From Ricinus communis (lineage: Eukaryota > Streptophyta > Magnoliopsida > Malpighiales > Euphorbiaceae): a DNA stretch of 64,000 nucleotides. Numbering within the stretch: position 1 is the stretch's first letter; the number at the start of each line of letters is the position of its first letter. A model generated the notes under the pieces. The model saw only the letters and a program-made list of their open reading frames with translations, had not been told where the DNA came from and ran no database searches. The stretch covers positions 2,204,501-2,268,500 of the forward strand of contig NC_063265.1 of assembly GCF_019578655.1 (NCBI RefSeq), given 5' to 3'. A program made the position numbers and the translations under genes. Positions 1 to 11,195 of this stretch are shown here, piece after piece.

Positions 1-2413
1 ATTCTTTTTCTCTTTCCTTTATAATTTTCTCAAGTTTAGAGTCAAACTCTAATAATGGTTGTGCTTTATTACTTCATGCACTAAAAAAAGTATTTATAAG
101 AAGCAAACTTAAAAATAATTTATAACTAAAAAAGAACAATCTAGAAATACAAACTATAATTATAATTGATGTAAATACTAAAATAAGTTCCTAATAATGG
201 TGCTAAAAACTTATTGTGATAATTCCTATAAGTGTACATTTGCCACAATAGTAATATAGGAATGAATCCAAATTATCGTTCCATAGTACTTAACACCAAA
301 ATATATTATATTTTATACTAATTAGATTGAAATAGTTTAGGTTGAATTTGAAAATAATTAAATTCAAAAGTAAAATTGCAATAAATAAATCAAATTAATA
401 AAAAAAAACTTAGAACTAAATTTCCATCACACTAATCCTTCTATAATTCGATTAACGATTCCTTGAATCCAGCTTAATTTATCTTAAAGATAATTTACCC
501 CAATTAGCAAATATATTTTTTCAAATCGTATCCACCATATTCAGATTAATTTCTTGCCTACTGTTATGATCAATTCTACTAATATGAGTTCTTTAAGTTC
601 TATGAAAATTAAAACAAATCTCAAGAACCTAAGCGTTATGTCTAAGTCTTAATAGTCATTGCTTAATATTCCATAAACTAATATCAAAGTTCAACTTTCA
701 CTACTTCGCTTAATATCTAGATATATTGCAGATATTAAGCTTGTATATTCACAATAACATGAAGCATATAAATAATAAGTCAAAACAATTAAATCAAGAA
801 TCAAGGAATATTACTGAACCAAATCATATAATAAGATTAATGAGAATCTATCCAATTTCAGAAAACAAACTTAGCTATCCATAATATAATTAAAATTAGC
901 AAAAATAAATGAATTCATTGAACTTAAGAACAATAAAGTAAAATAAGAAGGGAAGAAAGAACTCTTGAATCTTAATGAAATTTCGACAATCTTGATCTTT
1001 GAATCTTCTTCAATCCTTGTCTCTAGCCACTTTTGCTAACTCTAATAACTTGCTAATATAAAATCTATCCTTGAATTCCTAAAAGAACACCTCTACTAAT
1101 GTTTATTTGGCTCTAGGCTAATAAAAAGACCTAAAAACCCATATATATAAAACAAGACAAAAAATCGAAGTGTTGAAATCGGCGCTCCCCGTGACCTCAC
1201 AGGAAATCCCGCGCATGCGGCAGTAAGTTCCTTTTTTGCACTTTGAGCGACCTAGCGGAAAGAGTCGCGACCTCGCGGGAGCTCTATCTTTATTTATATG
1301 TTTTCACGATTGTCCTTTTTGCTTCTAGGCTCTCCAGTTTTTCTTAACTTGCTTAATTAAATCTAAAAACTCCTCTCTTTTGCTTTACTTGAAATTACAA
1401 CTAACTCGATCAAATAAATAAATTTATGAAAATCTCACTCAAATCATCATAAAATTGACATAATTATCCATATAAAATACAAATTATTATACATAAAATG
1501 AACATATCGGTACCTCTTATGTGTTCAATGTTTGGCATCTCTTCCCTTTTCCATGATGGTTCTTCAGATGATAATATCAGTATCAAGTTGAGGGCGGATT
1601 TCCTCAACCTTAGAGAAAATAATGTAAAGTAGCAAGTCTTGGAGTTTTTTTTAGCAATGGAATCGGAAGTAAATATAATGACCCAAAATAGGAATTTGGA
1701 AAATAAAAACTTTGTTAATCAAATTAATCTGATATATTGTCTTATTTTCTAGTAAATTAGGTAGAATATAAAACATTTTAAATATAAAGTTTAAAGAACA
1801 TATTAGCTGTTTTTTAATTTAGAAGAATTTTTTATTTAAGAGATTTTGGTTATTTTTCTATTTTATAATGTCTCCTATAAATAGAATTATAAGATCCTTA
1901 TGTTCAGAATTAATAAAGTTTTCTTAAGGAATTAGTTTCTATTTATTTTCCACTACTTCGTATTCTTGAGTTAACGAATTTTTTGCAATCTATTTATCTG
2001 AAATTCATATACAAATCAACAGATAGCATATTTTCATTAAGCTTCTACAATGTTAGGATATCAATAAATTTTGTGAAATAATATTAAAATAATGGCATCC
2101 CGAGTTCAGAATCAATTTGCTCCTATATATTAATTCTTAAAAATAAAGCTTTTGTTTTGCCACATGTGTACGTAATTGTATGCCAGGATTTATTTATTAA
2201 AAAAAAAAGGAAAATAAATTGTTAGGTTGATACTAAAACATGTAATGTTAAACATATACGTACATACATACAAACTGGAACCAACCACGAATACCCACTC
2301 CAGAAGGCCCCTCAATGCTTAGTATAGCTTGATCCCACTTTTAATAATCACTTTCCAGAACCATTAATTAGTGAGGAATTCAATTAAGTTATAATTAACA
2401 ATGATAACGATCG

Positions 2414-2451
<38 letters not shown>

Positions 2452-4859
2452 ATCGTAATCGAAAGCCAAATTGAAAGTTTTTGTTTCTATATAGAGTTCG
2501 GTCAGGATTCTTTTATTCTGAAATTAAGGGCACAGTTTTGGTTGTAGGTAAGGGGGTGGTGGAGTAGTCTTCCCTTTGTCGTTTAACTAAAACACCAAGT
2601 TTTAATATGTAATAATAATAATAACAATATGCCATTTGGAAGCTTAAGTGTGGAACAACAGCTGGAGATCCATGTAATTTACTTATATATTCAAATCATT
2701 CTTACAAGCAAAGATGAAGATATGTATATATGTTTTATGATTTATATGTTAAGGGAATATATTATGTTTATTCTTGTAAGCCACTTTAATTAATTGGTCT
2801 TTTCAGTTCTTTGTCACCAATACCTCATTTTCCTTTGTTTCAGTTCAAAACCTTGTTTGAGTGACTTCCACTAAGTTGGAAAAAGCTAGGTTTAAGGATG
2901 TTTTAGCGGTTAAGCAATTGAATTATGCCAGAACAAGAGCTTTCTATCAATAATAATGGATGATGACAATACTAGAAGAAAGAAAAAAAATCATAAACCT
3001 GCTCATAAGTATCTTGAATTGCTGTGGTCATTATAGCCTATGTTATTAAATATTGCAGGTTGGGGATGTTTATATTATGGTAGACCTCTAAAAGCATAAA
3101 TTGTTCCTTTCTTCCCCCATCAATTAGATTAATCTGAAATTAAGAGTTTTTAAATCTTAATTTAACACTATTTCTGTAATGATCTCCCTTTATCATTAAA
3201 TTAAAATACCGGTTTAGACTTTTTTTATCGATATAACTAGATGATGATGATAAAATCAGAAGAAAATCAGAAAGATCTCTCATAAGATGTTGCATAGTTA
3301 TGTTTATAGGCTTATAGCAGGTGGGTATATGCATCTTATAGACCTTGACAAGTAGAAATAGTTTCTTTCTCACCAAAGTTGGCAAACTTTATGATAATAA
3401 TCAAGGTAAAAAGATCTTGCGTAGTTAAAGTTAATAATTGCATTAGCTGTTTTATAATCCACCTAAAATGCTTTAATGGGTGTAAAAAGTTATGTTTAAA
3501 GACATTTTTGCCTTTTTTTCTTTAATTTGGTTGCAAGGAAAGAAGGAGAAGAAAACAAGTGTGGGAAGCCAAAGCAAGCCAATCTAATGTATCCACTAAT
3601 TCATTTTCTTTCCATGTTTTTCTATATAAGTTACATAAGGAATGATCAAGTAAAACCTACCATCTATCATAGTCATCAACTAGAAGATAATGATACCAAT
3701 TTGTATTATGTAATATATTTACATATATAGCAGCTTTTCAGAAAGAAAATGGGCTTGAGTAAATTTTGTTATTATTATTTATAGTGAAAGATTTTGAACT
3801 AGGGAAAAATGTTAAAATTGAAATTTCAAAATCAGTATTAGATAAAAAATAGTCTAGATGTATGTCTCCACCTATACATCAAACCATATTTATTAGTTTT
3901 AAATAATTAAATAATGTATCAATCTAATGACAAAGTATAAATAGATACATAATTATGCTATTTTTCTAATTATTCCGACTTATACATCTAGTGGGTATAT
4001 ATTTAAATGTTAAGAGTTCGATTGAAAATAAGTGATTGTGGTATTATTATCAAATAGATTCTTTTTTATTGAAATTTAAAATTATTTAACTTAATCAACT
4101 GTTAAACTTGAATTTAACCATTAAAAGTATACATTTATGATCTGCCATTTTTGGATAAACATGAAATAATCCTTCCTAACAATGAAAATGACATCAAACT
4201 ATCCAAATCCCATTTATTTACTATGTCATAAATTAGTAACCTAATTATGTAAATCAATAAAATGGGTAATCTATATTCTCCACAAAACCCAATTGTGTCT
4301 ACCACATATATGCATAAATGTTTTTATATAATTGATTCCAATACTCCTAGTTGGTTAAATATTTTCTGGGTTTTAAATACAAAAAGCAAACCGAGGTGGC
4401 AAGAAGGTTGAGGCTTGAGACAAATGGCACCAACTACCATTACACTTTATGAATACACCTTAAAACATGCATGTCAATTTCTTAATATTATTGTCACAGA
4501 TTAGGTAATAATTTAAAAGATTCATACTAAGCTATATGCAAACCTGGATTACTTTCAGAGATAAAAAAAAAAATATTCAACATCACCAATCAGAACCCAT
4601 TCGGAAGAACATGAGGATCGAAGATGTGTACTAAAAGATAATGTTGTTTGCTTATTATACATATTTTTAAAAAATGTATAGTGATAATATAAAGAAAGGA
4701 ACTGTTACTGTCAAAATATGAAATGAAAGAGATAAACAAGCCGGCTAGGGCGGCTTATGATCAAAGATCAGTTTTTGCTTAACAAGAAGGTAAGGTCTAA
4801 CGTCCACTTCCTCTCTTTGCGGTCAATTTCTTAAAGGGATGGACTCTTTGGACTCTCTC
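1..4859. other. Non-coding A+T-rich intergenic region
   Basis: No open frame here has recognisable protein similarity, codon structure or splice context; the short frames at 3140-3385 and 3527-3730 look like chance. The stretch holds an (AT)n tract at 2416-2449, a GC-rich patch at about 1170-1290 in otherwise A+T-rich DNA (see findings), and a poorly defined upstream region for the gene that starts at 4966. The segment around 400-1500 could be a decayed LTR, but I cannot define its ends. Confidence 0.6.
2416..2449. repeat. (AT)n microsatellite
   Basis: An uninterrupted TA dinucleotide run of about 34 bases, 2.5 kb upstream of the MAP70 gene. It is likely polymorphic in length. Confidence 0.95.
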
Positions 4860-4965
4860 TTTCTTGTTCTATATATCTTTCTTTTTGTTATCACCTTTCA
4901 TTGTGATTGTTAGTGTTAATATTTCTAATATTGATTAACTTTAGCATTTTCAAGTACAAGAAAAT
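4860..4965 (+). promoter_or_regulatory. Probable core promoter and CT-rich 5' leader of MAP70
   Basis: A TATA-like TCTATATA lies at 4869-4876, about 90 bases before the start codon, inside a CT-rich stretch of the kind common in plant 5' leaders. The transcription start is inferred, not visible. Confidence 0.4.
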
Positions 4966-7900
4966 ATGGTAATGGGTTATGAGGAACAGCTTCTTGGAGG
5001 AGGAGGAGGAGAAGAAGAGCTCTCCCTTTCTCAACTTAACCCTCTTGTTTTAGAGCTCAACCGTCTAAACAACCTTCTCAAAGGTTTTATTACCCTTCCT
5101 CTCTCTCTTTCACTGTTGCACACTTACTCGTACGTAAGATGTACACATGGCAACACATTGTTTTTGTTTAAATTATTTTCTTGAGAAGGAACTGTATTTT
5201 CATTTTGGGTTGCCATCTTTTTATTTTTTTATTTTTTTGTTCTATTTTCTTCATGGCTGAAGAATGAACAATAAGCTCACCATGCTCGTATCGTTTTTTT
5301 AGTTTCTAATTTGGGTTTCTTGATTTCTCCTTTATTATGTTGTTTTGATGGGAATTAAAAATGGTGTTCAAGTCATTATAAACTTGTTTACTTTTGCTTG
5401 TAACTTCAATTTTTACAGCTTTTCTCCTTTGGAAAACTTACATCTTTGTTCAGTTGTTTCATTTAATTATTTATTATCTTTCATTTTGTTTATTTATTTA
5501 TTTATTTATTTTGTTGACGGGGCTCTCAATGAAGCCAAAGCTCGTCGGTAGATTATGTGGTTACTTATATGCTGATGTTCTGCTTTGTAATGAACATGAA
5601 TTTGCCCTTCTGACATGTGCTAGTTAGCATGGTGCTGTCTGGAAAAATGACTGACTCTTGCAGTTTATATAATTGGTTTAATTTTATCATGTATTTATGG
5701 TGGCAGAAGTTTTTATCTGTTAGATGGGTAATGTTTCACTGTTTGGGAACCGAAAGAAAAGTAGATGACAGTGATGCCTTCCCTTCCTAAATTATGCGAT
5801 ATCTTACCTTTGTGCTTTCTGATAATCCTATGATTGATTTCAAGTTCCCATGAATTCTCTTATAAATATATTGAAGAGGACAGTGTAAATACTTGAGCTA
5901 ATTGCATAAACTGAAATACTAATATAGGAATTTTCATGATGACTAAGATTTCTGTGGTTGTCTCAGAGAAAGACAGAGATCTGGGAGCTGCTCAGGCAGA
6001 AATTAAGGCTTTGAGAACAACAGAAGTTTCAAAGGACAAGGCTATAGAACAGGTACTGAGAATTTCAGGCAACTATTTTGTGAATTTCTATATCGTAATT
6101 CTTGAAGCATTAAAGCATGAGTATGTCATAGGCATGCAATTTGAAAATGTTCTTAATGGGTTTGATAGTCATATTGCTTTCTTTTATTATATTTTGCAGC
6201 TCAAGAATGCAGTTAATAAATTGGACGAGAAACTCACAGTCACTGAGAACTTTGTAGAGCATAAGGTTTGTAAAGTAATTTCTGAAATTCTTTAAACGTC
6301 TGATTAACAAGGCATACAAAACTATAACTATCCAATTTTTTCTGAATTTGATTCATCTCTAGAATCTTGAAATCAAGAAACTCATAAATGATAAGAAAGA
6401 TGCATTGGCTGCACAATATGCGGCAGAAGCAACTCTTAGAAGGGTCCACGCAAATCAAAAGGATGATGATTCCCTTCCAATTGAGTGCTTGATTGCTCCT
6501 CTCGAGGCAGATATTAAATTGTATAAAAATGAGGTGAGTTTACAAGAAAGAAAACAAGGACATAATATTGCTTTCAAAACTTAGTACACTGAGTTTTTTT
6601 TAGTTCTTTAGTGAGTCAATTATGTTGCCTCTTTTGCCTTTCCAGATTGTCGCATTACAGGAGGACAAGAAGGCACTGGAACGCCTCACCAAGTCAAAAG
6701 AATCTGCTCTGCTTGAGGCAGAGAGAATTCTGCGCAGTGCCCTGGAAAGGGCTCTAATAGTTGAGGAGGTTCAGAACCAAAACTATGAGCTAAAGAGACA
6801 GATAGAAATCTGCCAGGTATTATCGCTTAACTGGCATACTTGCGTTTTTAATACAATGAGGATCAAGTATGATATATGTTTGCCAATTGCAGGAAGAGAA
6901 TAGGATTCTAGAGAAAACGAACCGCCAAAAGGTGATGGAGGTTGAAAAGCTTAGCCAAACTATTGAAGAGCTTGAACAGACCATTCTAGCTGGTGGAGCT
7001 GCAGCCAATTCTATTCGTGATTATAAGCGACAGATTTCTGAACTAAATGTAGGTGTTAGGATAATTAATTATGGTTTTTGATTCATCTCATAGATTCAAA
7101 AACAAATGTGTATTACATAGATGTAGTTACCTTGCCTTGACTTAAACCACTTTCAGGAAGAGAAAAGGATGCTGGAGAGGGAGCTAGCCAGAGCAAAGGT
7201 TTCTGCAAACCGAGTTGCGACTGTCGTGGCTAATGAATGGAAGGACGAAAATGAAAGGGTCATGCCTGTCAAACAATGGCTGGAAGAGAGGAGGATAATG
7301 CAGGTATCTTTTGAAGCATTTTCTTGGCGTTAAAAACAGGGCAAAAAAAAGTGAAAGTTACTATTACAACTTGATTGAGATCACAATATTAAGAAATAAA
7401 ATCCATTTGCGTAATTTATTTATTTTTAATGTTTACAATGATACTGCTGCATTTGCAGGCGGAGATGCAACGGCTGAAAGACAAGCTAGCTATATCAGAA
7501 AGAACAGCTAAGGCAGAAGCACTGCTCAAGGTGATCCCTTTGATCATTGTCAAATTTAAGCATCTTCTTCTGTCTAGTGTATCAGTTTGCTTACTTCTCT
7601 GCCAATATGGATGTGCTTCAGGACAAGTTCAAGATAAGGCTAAAGACTCTAGAAGAAGGATTGAAGCAAGTATCAAGTTTCACTGTTAACTCTAATGCAT
7701 TCTGTGGATCTCCTAAACCCGCAAAAACCAGCAACATCCTAGGATTCCTAACAAGTAATGGAGGACTGAAGAAGAGGTCTACCTCCCAGCCAAGAGGATC
7801 TACCATAAGCCCAGCTACTCCTTTACAGCAGCCAAATATAGAAAATGGAAAAGCAAATGTTATTGCAGAGCTGAAAACAGCTGATTGTTTCAAAAAGAAA

Positions 7901-8603
7901 TACAGCTCAGGAGAAAACAATTTGAGAAATAGTCTATGGGCATCCAGAACTAAGGTTACTGATAGCAGTGGAAAAGAAAACACGGAAGTGAAGGCAAACA
8001 CAGATTTGAATCTTGACAAGCTTAAGAATGAAGATCTAATAATTTCAGCAGAGATAAAGAACAAGGCTACTGGCAATGACAACTTGCTTAAGAATAAGGA
8101 AAGTGCCAGTCCTGAATTTGAAGATGTGGTGTCGGGATTTCTGTATGATAGACTTCAAAAGGAGGTCTTAAATCTAAGGAAGTCTTGTGAGGCTAGAGAC
8201 ATTAGCTTGAGTGCTAAAGATCAAGAAATTCAGGTGAACTACTAGCAGCCTTCCTCTTTGTCTCTCTATTTATTAGAATCAAAGCATGCAATCGCGGAGT
8301 ATTGACATCATAGGGTAAAATAATTTTTCAGATGCTCGCAAAGAAAGTTGATGCGTTGACAAAAGCCATTGAAGTCGAGTCAAAGAAAGTGAAGAGGGAA
8401 GCAGCGCCCAAAGAAAAGGAACCTGTGTCAACAAAAGTGGACAACCCCAAAAGGATTGGGAGCATGAACTCCTCTAGAAGGTTAGTAAATTCGAACTTTT
8501 TATCAAATATATGTTAATACATAACTTTTAATGGCCGAAATGATAATCCTGAGTAACCTTTTGATAAAATTTGGATTGCAACAGGTTAATGAAAGTTTCT
8601 TGA
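4966..8603 (+). CDS. MAP70: MAP70-family microtubule-associated protein, 11 exons
   Basis: Plant-specific coiled-coil protein that decorates and organises cortical microtubules. Exons joined by eye at GT-AG borders: 4966-5083, 5967-6052, 6200-6265, 6363-6533, 6646-6816, 6893-7048, 7157-7303, 7459-7530, 7622-8233, 8332-8480, 8585-8603. They keep one frame and give about 588 residues. The N terminus is short with a Gly run and then LNPLVLELNRLNNLLKEKDR, a family signature. Also characteristic are AAQYAAEATLRRVHANQKDD (exon 4), LERLTKSKESALLEAERILR (exon 5), AILAGGAA-like and ANRVATVVANEWKDEN (exons 6-7). The last large exon (7622-8233) encodes a Ser/Lys-rich, less conserved region, and the protein ends SSRRLMKVS. 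Length and short N terminus favour the MAP70-5 branch over the MAP70-1 to -4 group, but that is tentative. No frame breaks were seen. Intron 1 is the longest (883 bases) and carries a (TTTA)n run near 5490. Confidence 0.95.
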
Positions 8604-8900
8604 ATTCATTGGTTGCATTCAGTTCAAAGCTGCCTGAAATTTATTTGATTCTTCAGCCATTCTGTTCTGATTTTTTACTGTAAATATGGGATCCTGCTTT
8701 AGTGATGATGATGATAGCTGGTTGAAATAAAGTTCGGATACGATGAAGGGAGTTTTGACCTTGTAATTTCATAGGACAGAGCTGCTTCAGATTTTACATG
8801 AATGATTCCCAATTTGGTGTGGGTTGTGTATATGAATAAATAGCAACATTTGAGACGTAAAATGGAAACAAAATGTTCTGCTTACTGAGGAATATGTTAA
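8604..8900 (+). terminator. MAP70 3' UTR with polyadenylation signal
   Basis: A canonical AATAAA lies at 8835-8840, 232 bases after the stop codon. Cleavage is expected within the next few tens of bases, before the A run at 8899. Assignment rests on position and motif only. Confidence 0.45.
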
Positions 8901-9602
8901 AAAAAAAAAAAAAGGAAAGAGTTTGGACACAAATAAAAGAAAAGATTCATTCAAATCCACATTAAAAATGGATTATGCTTGAGGATTTTATCTCAACATT
9001 CTTGCCCCTTCTCTTTTGTCTCTTTAGCTACTGAAAAAATGTATATAGAAATTGTTGGTTCAATTCCCTGAAATTTCTAAGCAGCTATACTGTGAGCCTT
9101 AAAAACAGGCTTCTTTCAGGAATTTCTCATCATGGAACTTTTCTATTTTCTAAAACAATGAAATGGTGAAGAATTGTAAGCAGATATATGACGCTCAAAT
9201 CCTTCGTCTCCATCCTGACATATACTCGCCTGAGCCTGAAACAATCTCTATCATGCCCTCTTCAAGTTGTTTACATCCATAAATGTGTTCACTATGTGAT
9301 AATTTGCTTCCAAATTAAAAAAAAAAAGAAATTACATCTGAAATGGACATGAAGTGAAAAAGAAAAAGAAACGAAGAAATGGAAGATACCAAAAAGAATA
9401 ACTAAGATATTGTAAATACAACCAAACTTGCATCCAGAAGCTGAGGAGGCAATGCAAAGAGATATTCAAAAGAAAAAAAAAATTGGAATACCTCTCTAGT
9501 TTCCTCAGAATCTACTTTGTACCATCTATTGGAAAAATATACACTTCCCCCAAGTGAGTCGCATGACAGTGCAACTGGGAAAGAAAAAAAATTGGAACAG
9601 AT
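8901..9602. other. Convergent intergenic spacer
   Basis: Spacer between the 3' ends of the MAP70 gene (+) and the PADRE gene (-). It contains A-rich runs near 9318, 9470 and 9580 and no credible ORF; it probably includes the 3' UTR of the minus-strand gene. Confidence 0.6.
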
Positions 9603-10058
9603 TTAAAATTTCTGCACCTCTTGGATGGTAGTTAAGGATGGTTGCCATTTTTGATCCCCATCTTTAAAACTCCCCAAACATTGGACAGATACTCCAGCAG
9701 ACTTGAATTCCTTAGCATTGTTTAACAGGGACTCCAACTGCCGCCTTGTCAACACAATCTTGACTTTCTGCTTTGTAAAAATTTCTTGGTTGGCTAACTT
9801 TAACAAAACCTGAAGGCTACTACAAGTCTTCACTAGGGGTGGCATAAGATAGTAAAGCTCTCGTGGTTCCAGCTTTGTGTTGGGCGGTAATGGTGAAAAA
9901 GGAAAAGCATGGTGTACAATCTTGCAGCCGTTGTAGCAGCCGGAAGTAATCTTTTTAACTTTTGTGAAGGCTTTGAACTCCTTTTCTTCTCCATTGTAGA
10001 TGATAACCCTACTCTTCTCTGCAGGTTGATTGCAGAGTACCTGTATGCAGTTTCCCAT
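9603..10058 (-). CDS. PADRE-domain (DUF4228) protein, single exon
   Basis: A 151-residue protein read on the minus strand. The start MGNCIQVLCNQ is the usual beginning of DUF4228 proteins: a Gly at position 2 with an early Cys, a likely N-myristoylation and palmitoylation site. The family pattern follows: VIIYNGEEKEFKAF near the N terminus, then PPNTKLEPRELYYLMPPL, in which a Leu-x-Pro-Gly-like turn leads to a YFL-type strand, and a C-terminal VKIVLTRRQLESLLNNAKEF helix. Many PADRE genes are induced by pathogens and abiotic stress; biochemical function is unknown. There is no sign of an intron or truncation. It is convergent with the MAP70 gene 1 kb away. An upstream ATG in another frame at 10081 is ignored because only the 10058 start gives the family N terminus. 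Confidence 0.88.
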   Translation of the reverse strand: MGNCIQVLCNQPAEKSRVIIYNGEEKEFKAFTKVKKITSGCYNGCKIVHHAFPFSPLPPNTKLEPRELYYLMPPLVKTCSSLQVLLKLANQEIFTKQKVKIVLTRRQLESLLNNAKEFKSAGVSVQCLGSFKDGDQKWQPSLTTIQEVQKF

Positions 10059-11195
10059 GTTTCAATGATGTTCTGACTCATGAAGAGACGTCAATTTATG
10101 CTATTGCTTTAAATTGATATCACGTTAGAGACAATTTGACGTGCAAGCCATTATATCTTTAACATGTTAACTCTTTACTTTATGTTTATTTAAGAAAATG
10201 GGACTTTAATTTTATTAGTGCATTGCATTAATATATTAGACTTTTTTATTTCAGAAAAGGGAACTTTATCTTGTTAGTTTATTACATAAATACATTAGAC
10301 TTTTAATTGTTTATAAATTTTGCATTGCAGGTCAATGGAAGGACGTATTTAGAGGTATATAAGATCGAGCCAACTACCGAGCTACTGAAAAATATTTAAG
10401 CTTGACCTAATACTAATTCAATCTTGCTCGAACTCCAACTACACAAGCCGAGCTCGAGCTCCATGAGATTTGACTTGACATGCTCACAAGCTTAATCGAG
10501 TTGAGTCAAATTAAGCTCGAATTCAAAAATGAGGTTTGATCAAATTCAGTTTCTATTTATTTTACTACTTAATTCCTTCTTATATAGAATAATCAAGTTG
10601 GGCTAAGTAAAACGAGAGTATGTTAAATCAAGCTCGAGTTTAAAAAAGAAATAAAGTTTGATCAAGTTCAAATCAAACTTTAGACTTTGAATTTTCAGAT
10701 CAATTCAGGTTTGAGTTTGACAAATTTCAATTTGATTATGCTCCATTGCACCGCTCTAGGTAAGGCTCTGCAAAAGAACAGTTTGATATTACTTATTTAT
10801 CTTTAAAAAGGTCAAATGTCTATTCAATATATCATGCCCTCCAAAACAAAATAAAAATTCATATTAAAGGTCAACGATAATATAAATATTTTGGCCTTGT
10901 GGCAAGTCAAACCTGGCAACAGCTACGTACAATGCTGGTATTTAAAGGTAGAGAACATGTAATACTAAGAAGACTAGGAAGGCCTCCTCAATGCTTATAG
11001 CAGAAACGTGGACAGCTTAGACATCAAGAGGATTAGACTTTTCTTTTCCATTTCCTCAACTCTTTCAATGGGTAAACAGAATTTCAGTCTAACAGTGCAA
11101 AAGTTATCCAGTGCCAGAGATGATCCCAGTAAAAGAGGAAGCTGGAATTCGAGGAGCACATACAATGTATGGATACTAAAAATGCAAAATCCCGC
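10059..11195. other. Intergenic region with a decayed GAGCTCGAG-rich repeat
   Basis: It holds the promoter of the PADRE gene (just above 10058) and the 3' flank of the PPR gene. About 10340-10760 is rich in repeated AAGCTCGA, CGAGCTCGAG and TTTGATCAA words, consistent with an old interspersed repeat found in many plant genomes. I cannot assign it to a family. The open frame 11008-11199 has no recognisable similarity. Confidence 0.5.

Noticed and set aside
3140..3730. Frames of 81 (minus) and 67 (plus) codons
   Set aside because: No recognisable motifs and A+T-driven composition.
7618..8082. 154-codon open frame on the minus strand
   Set aside because: Antisense of MAP70 exon 9, which has the family sequence and correct splice borders.
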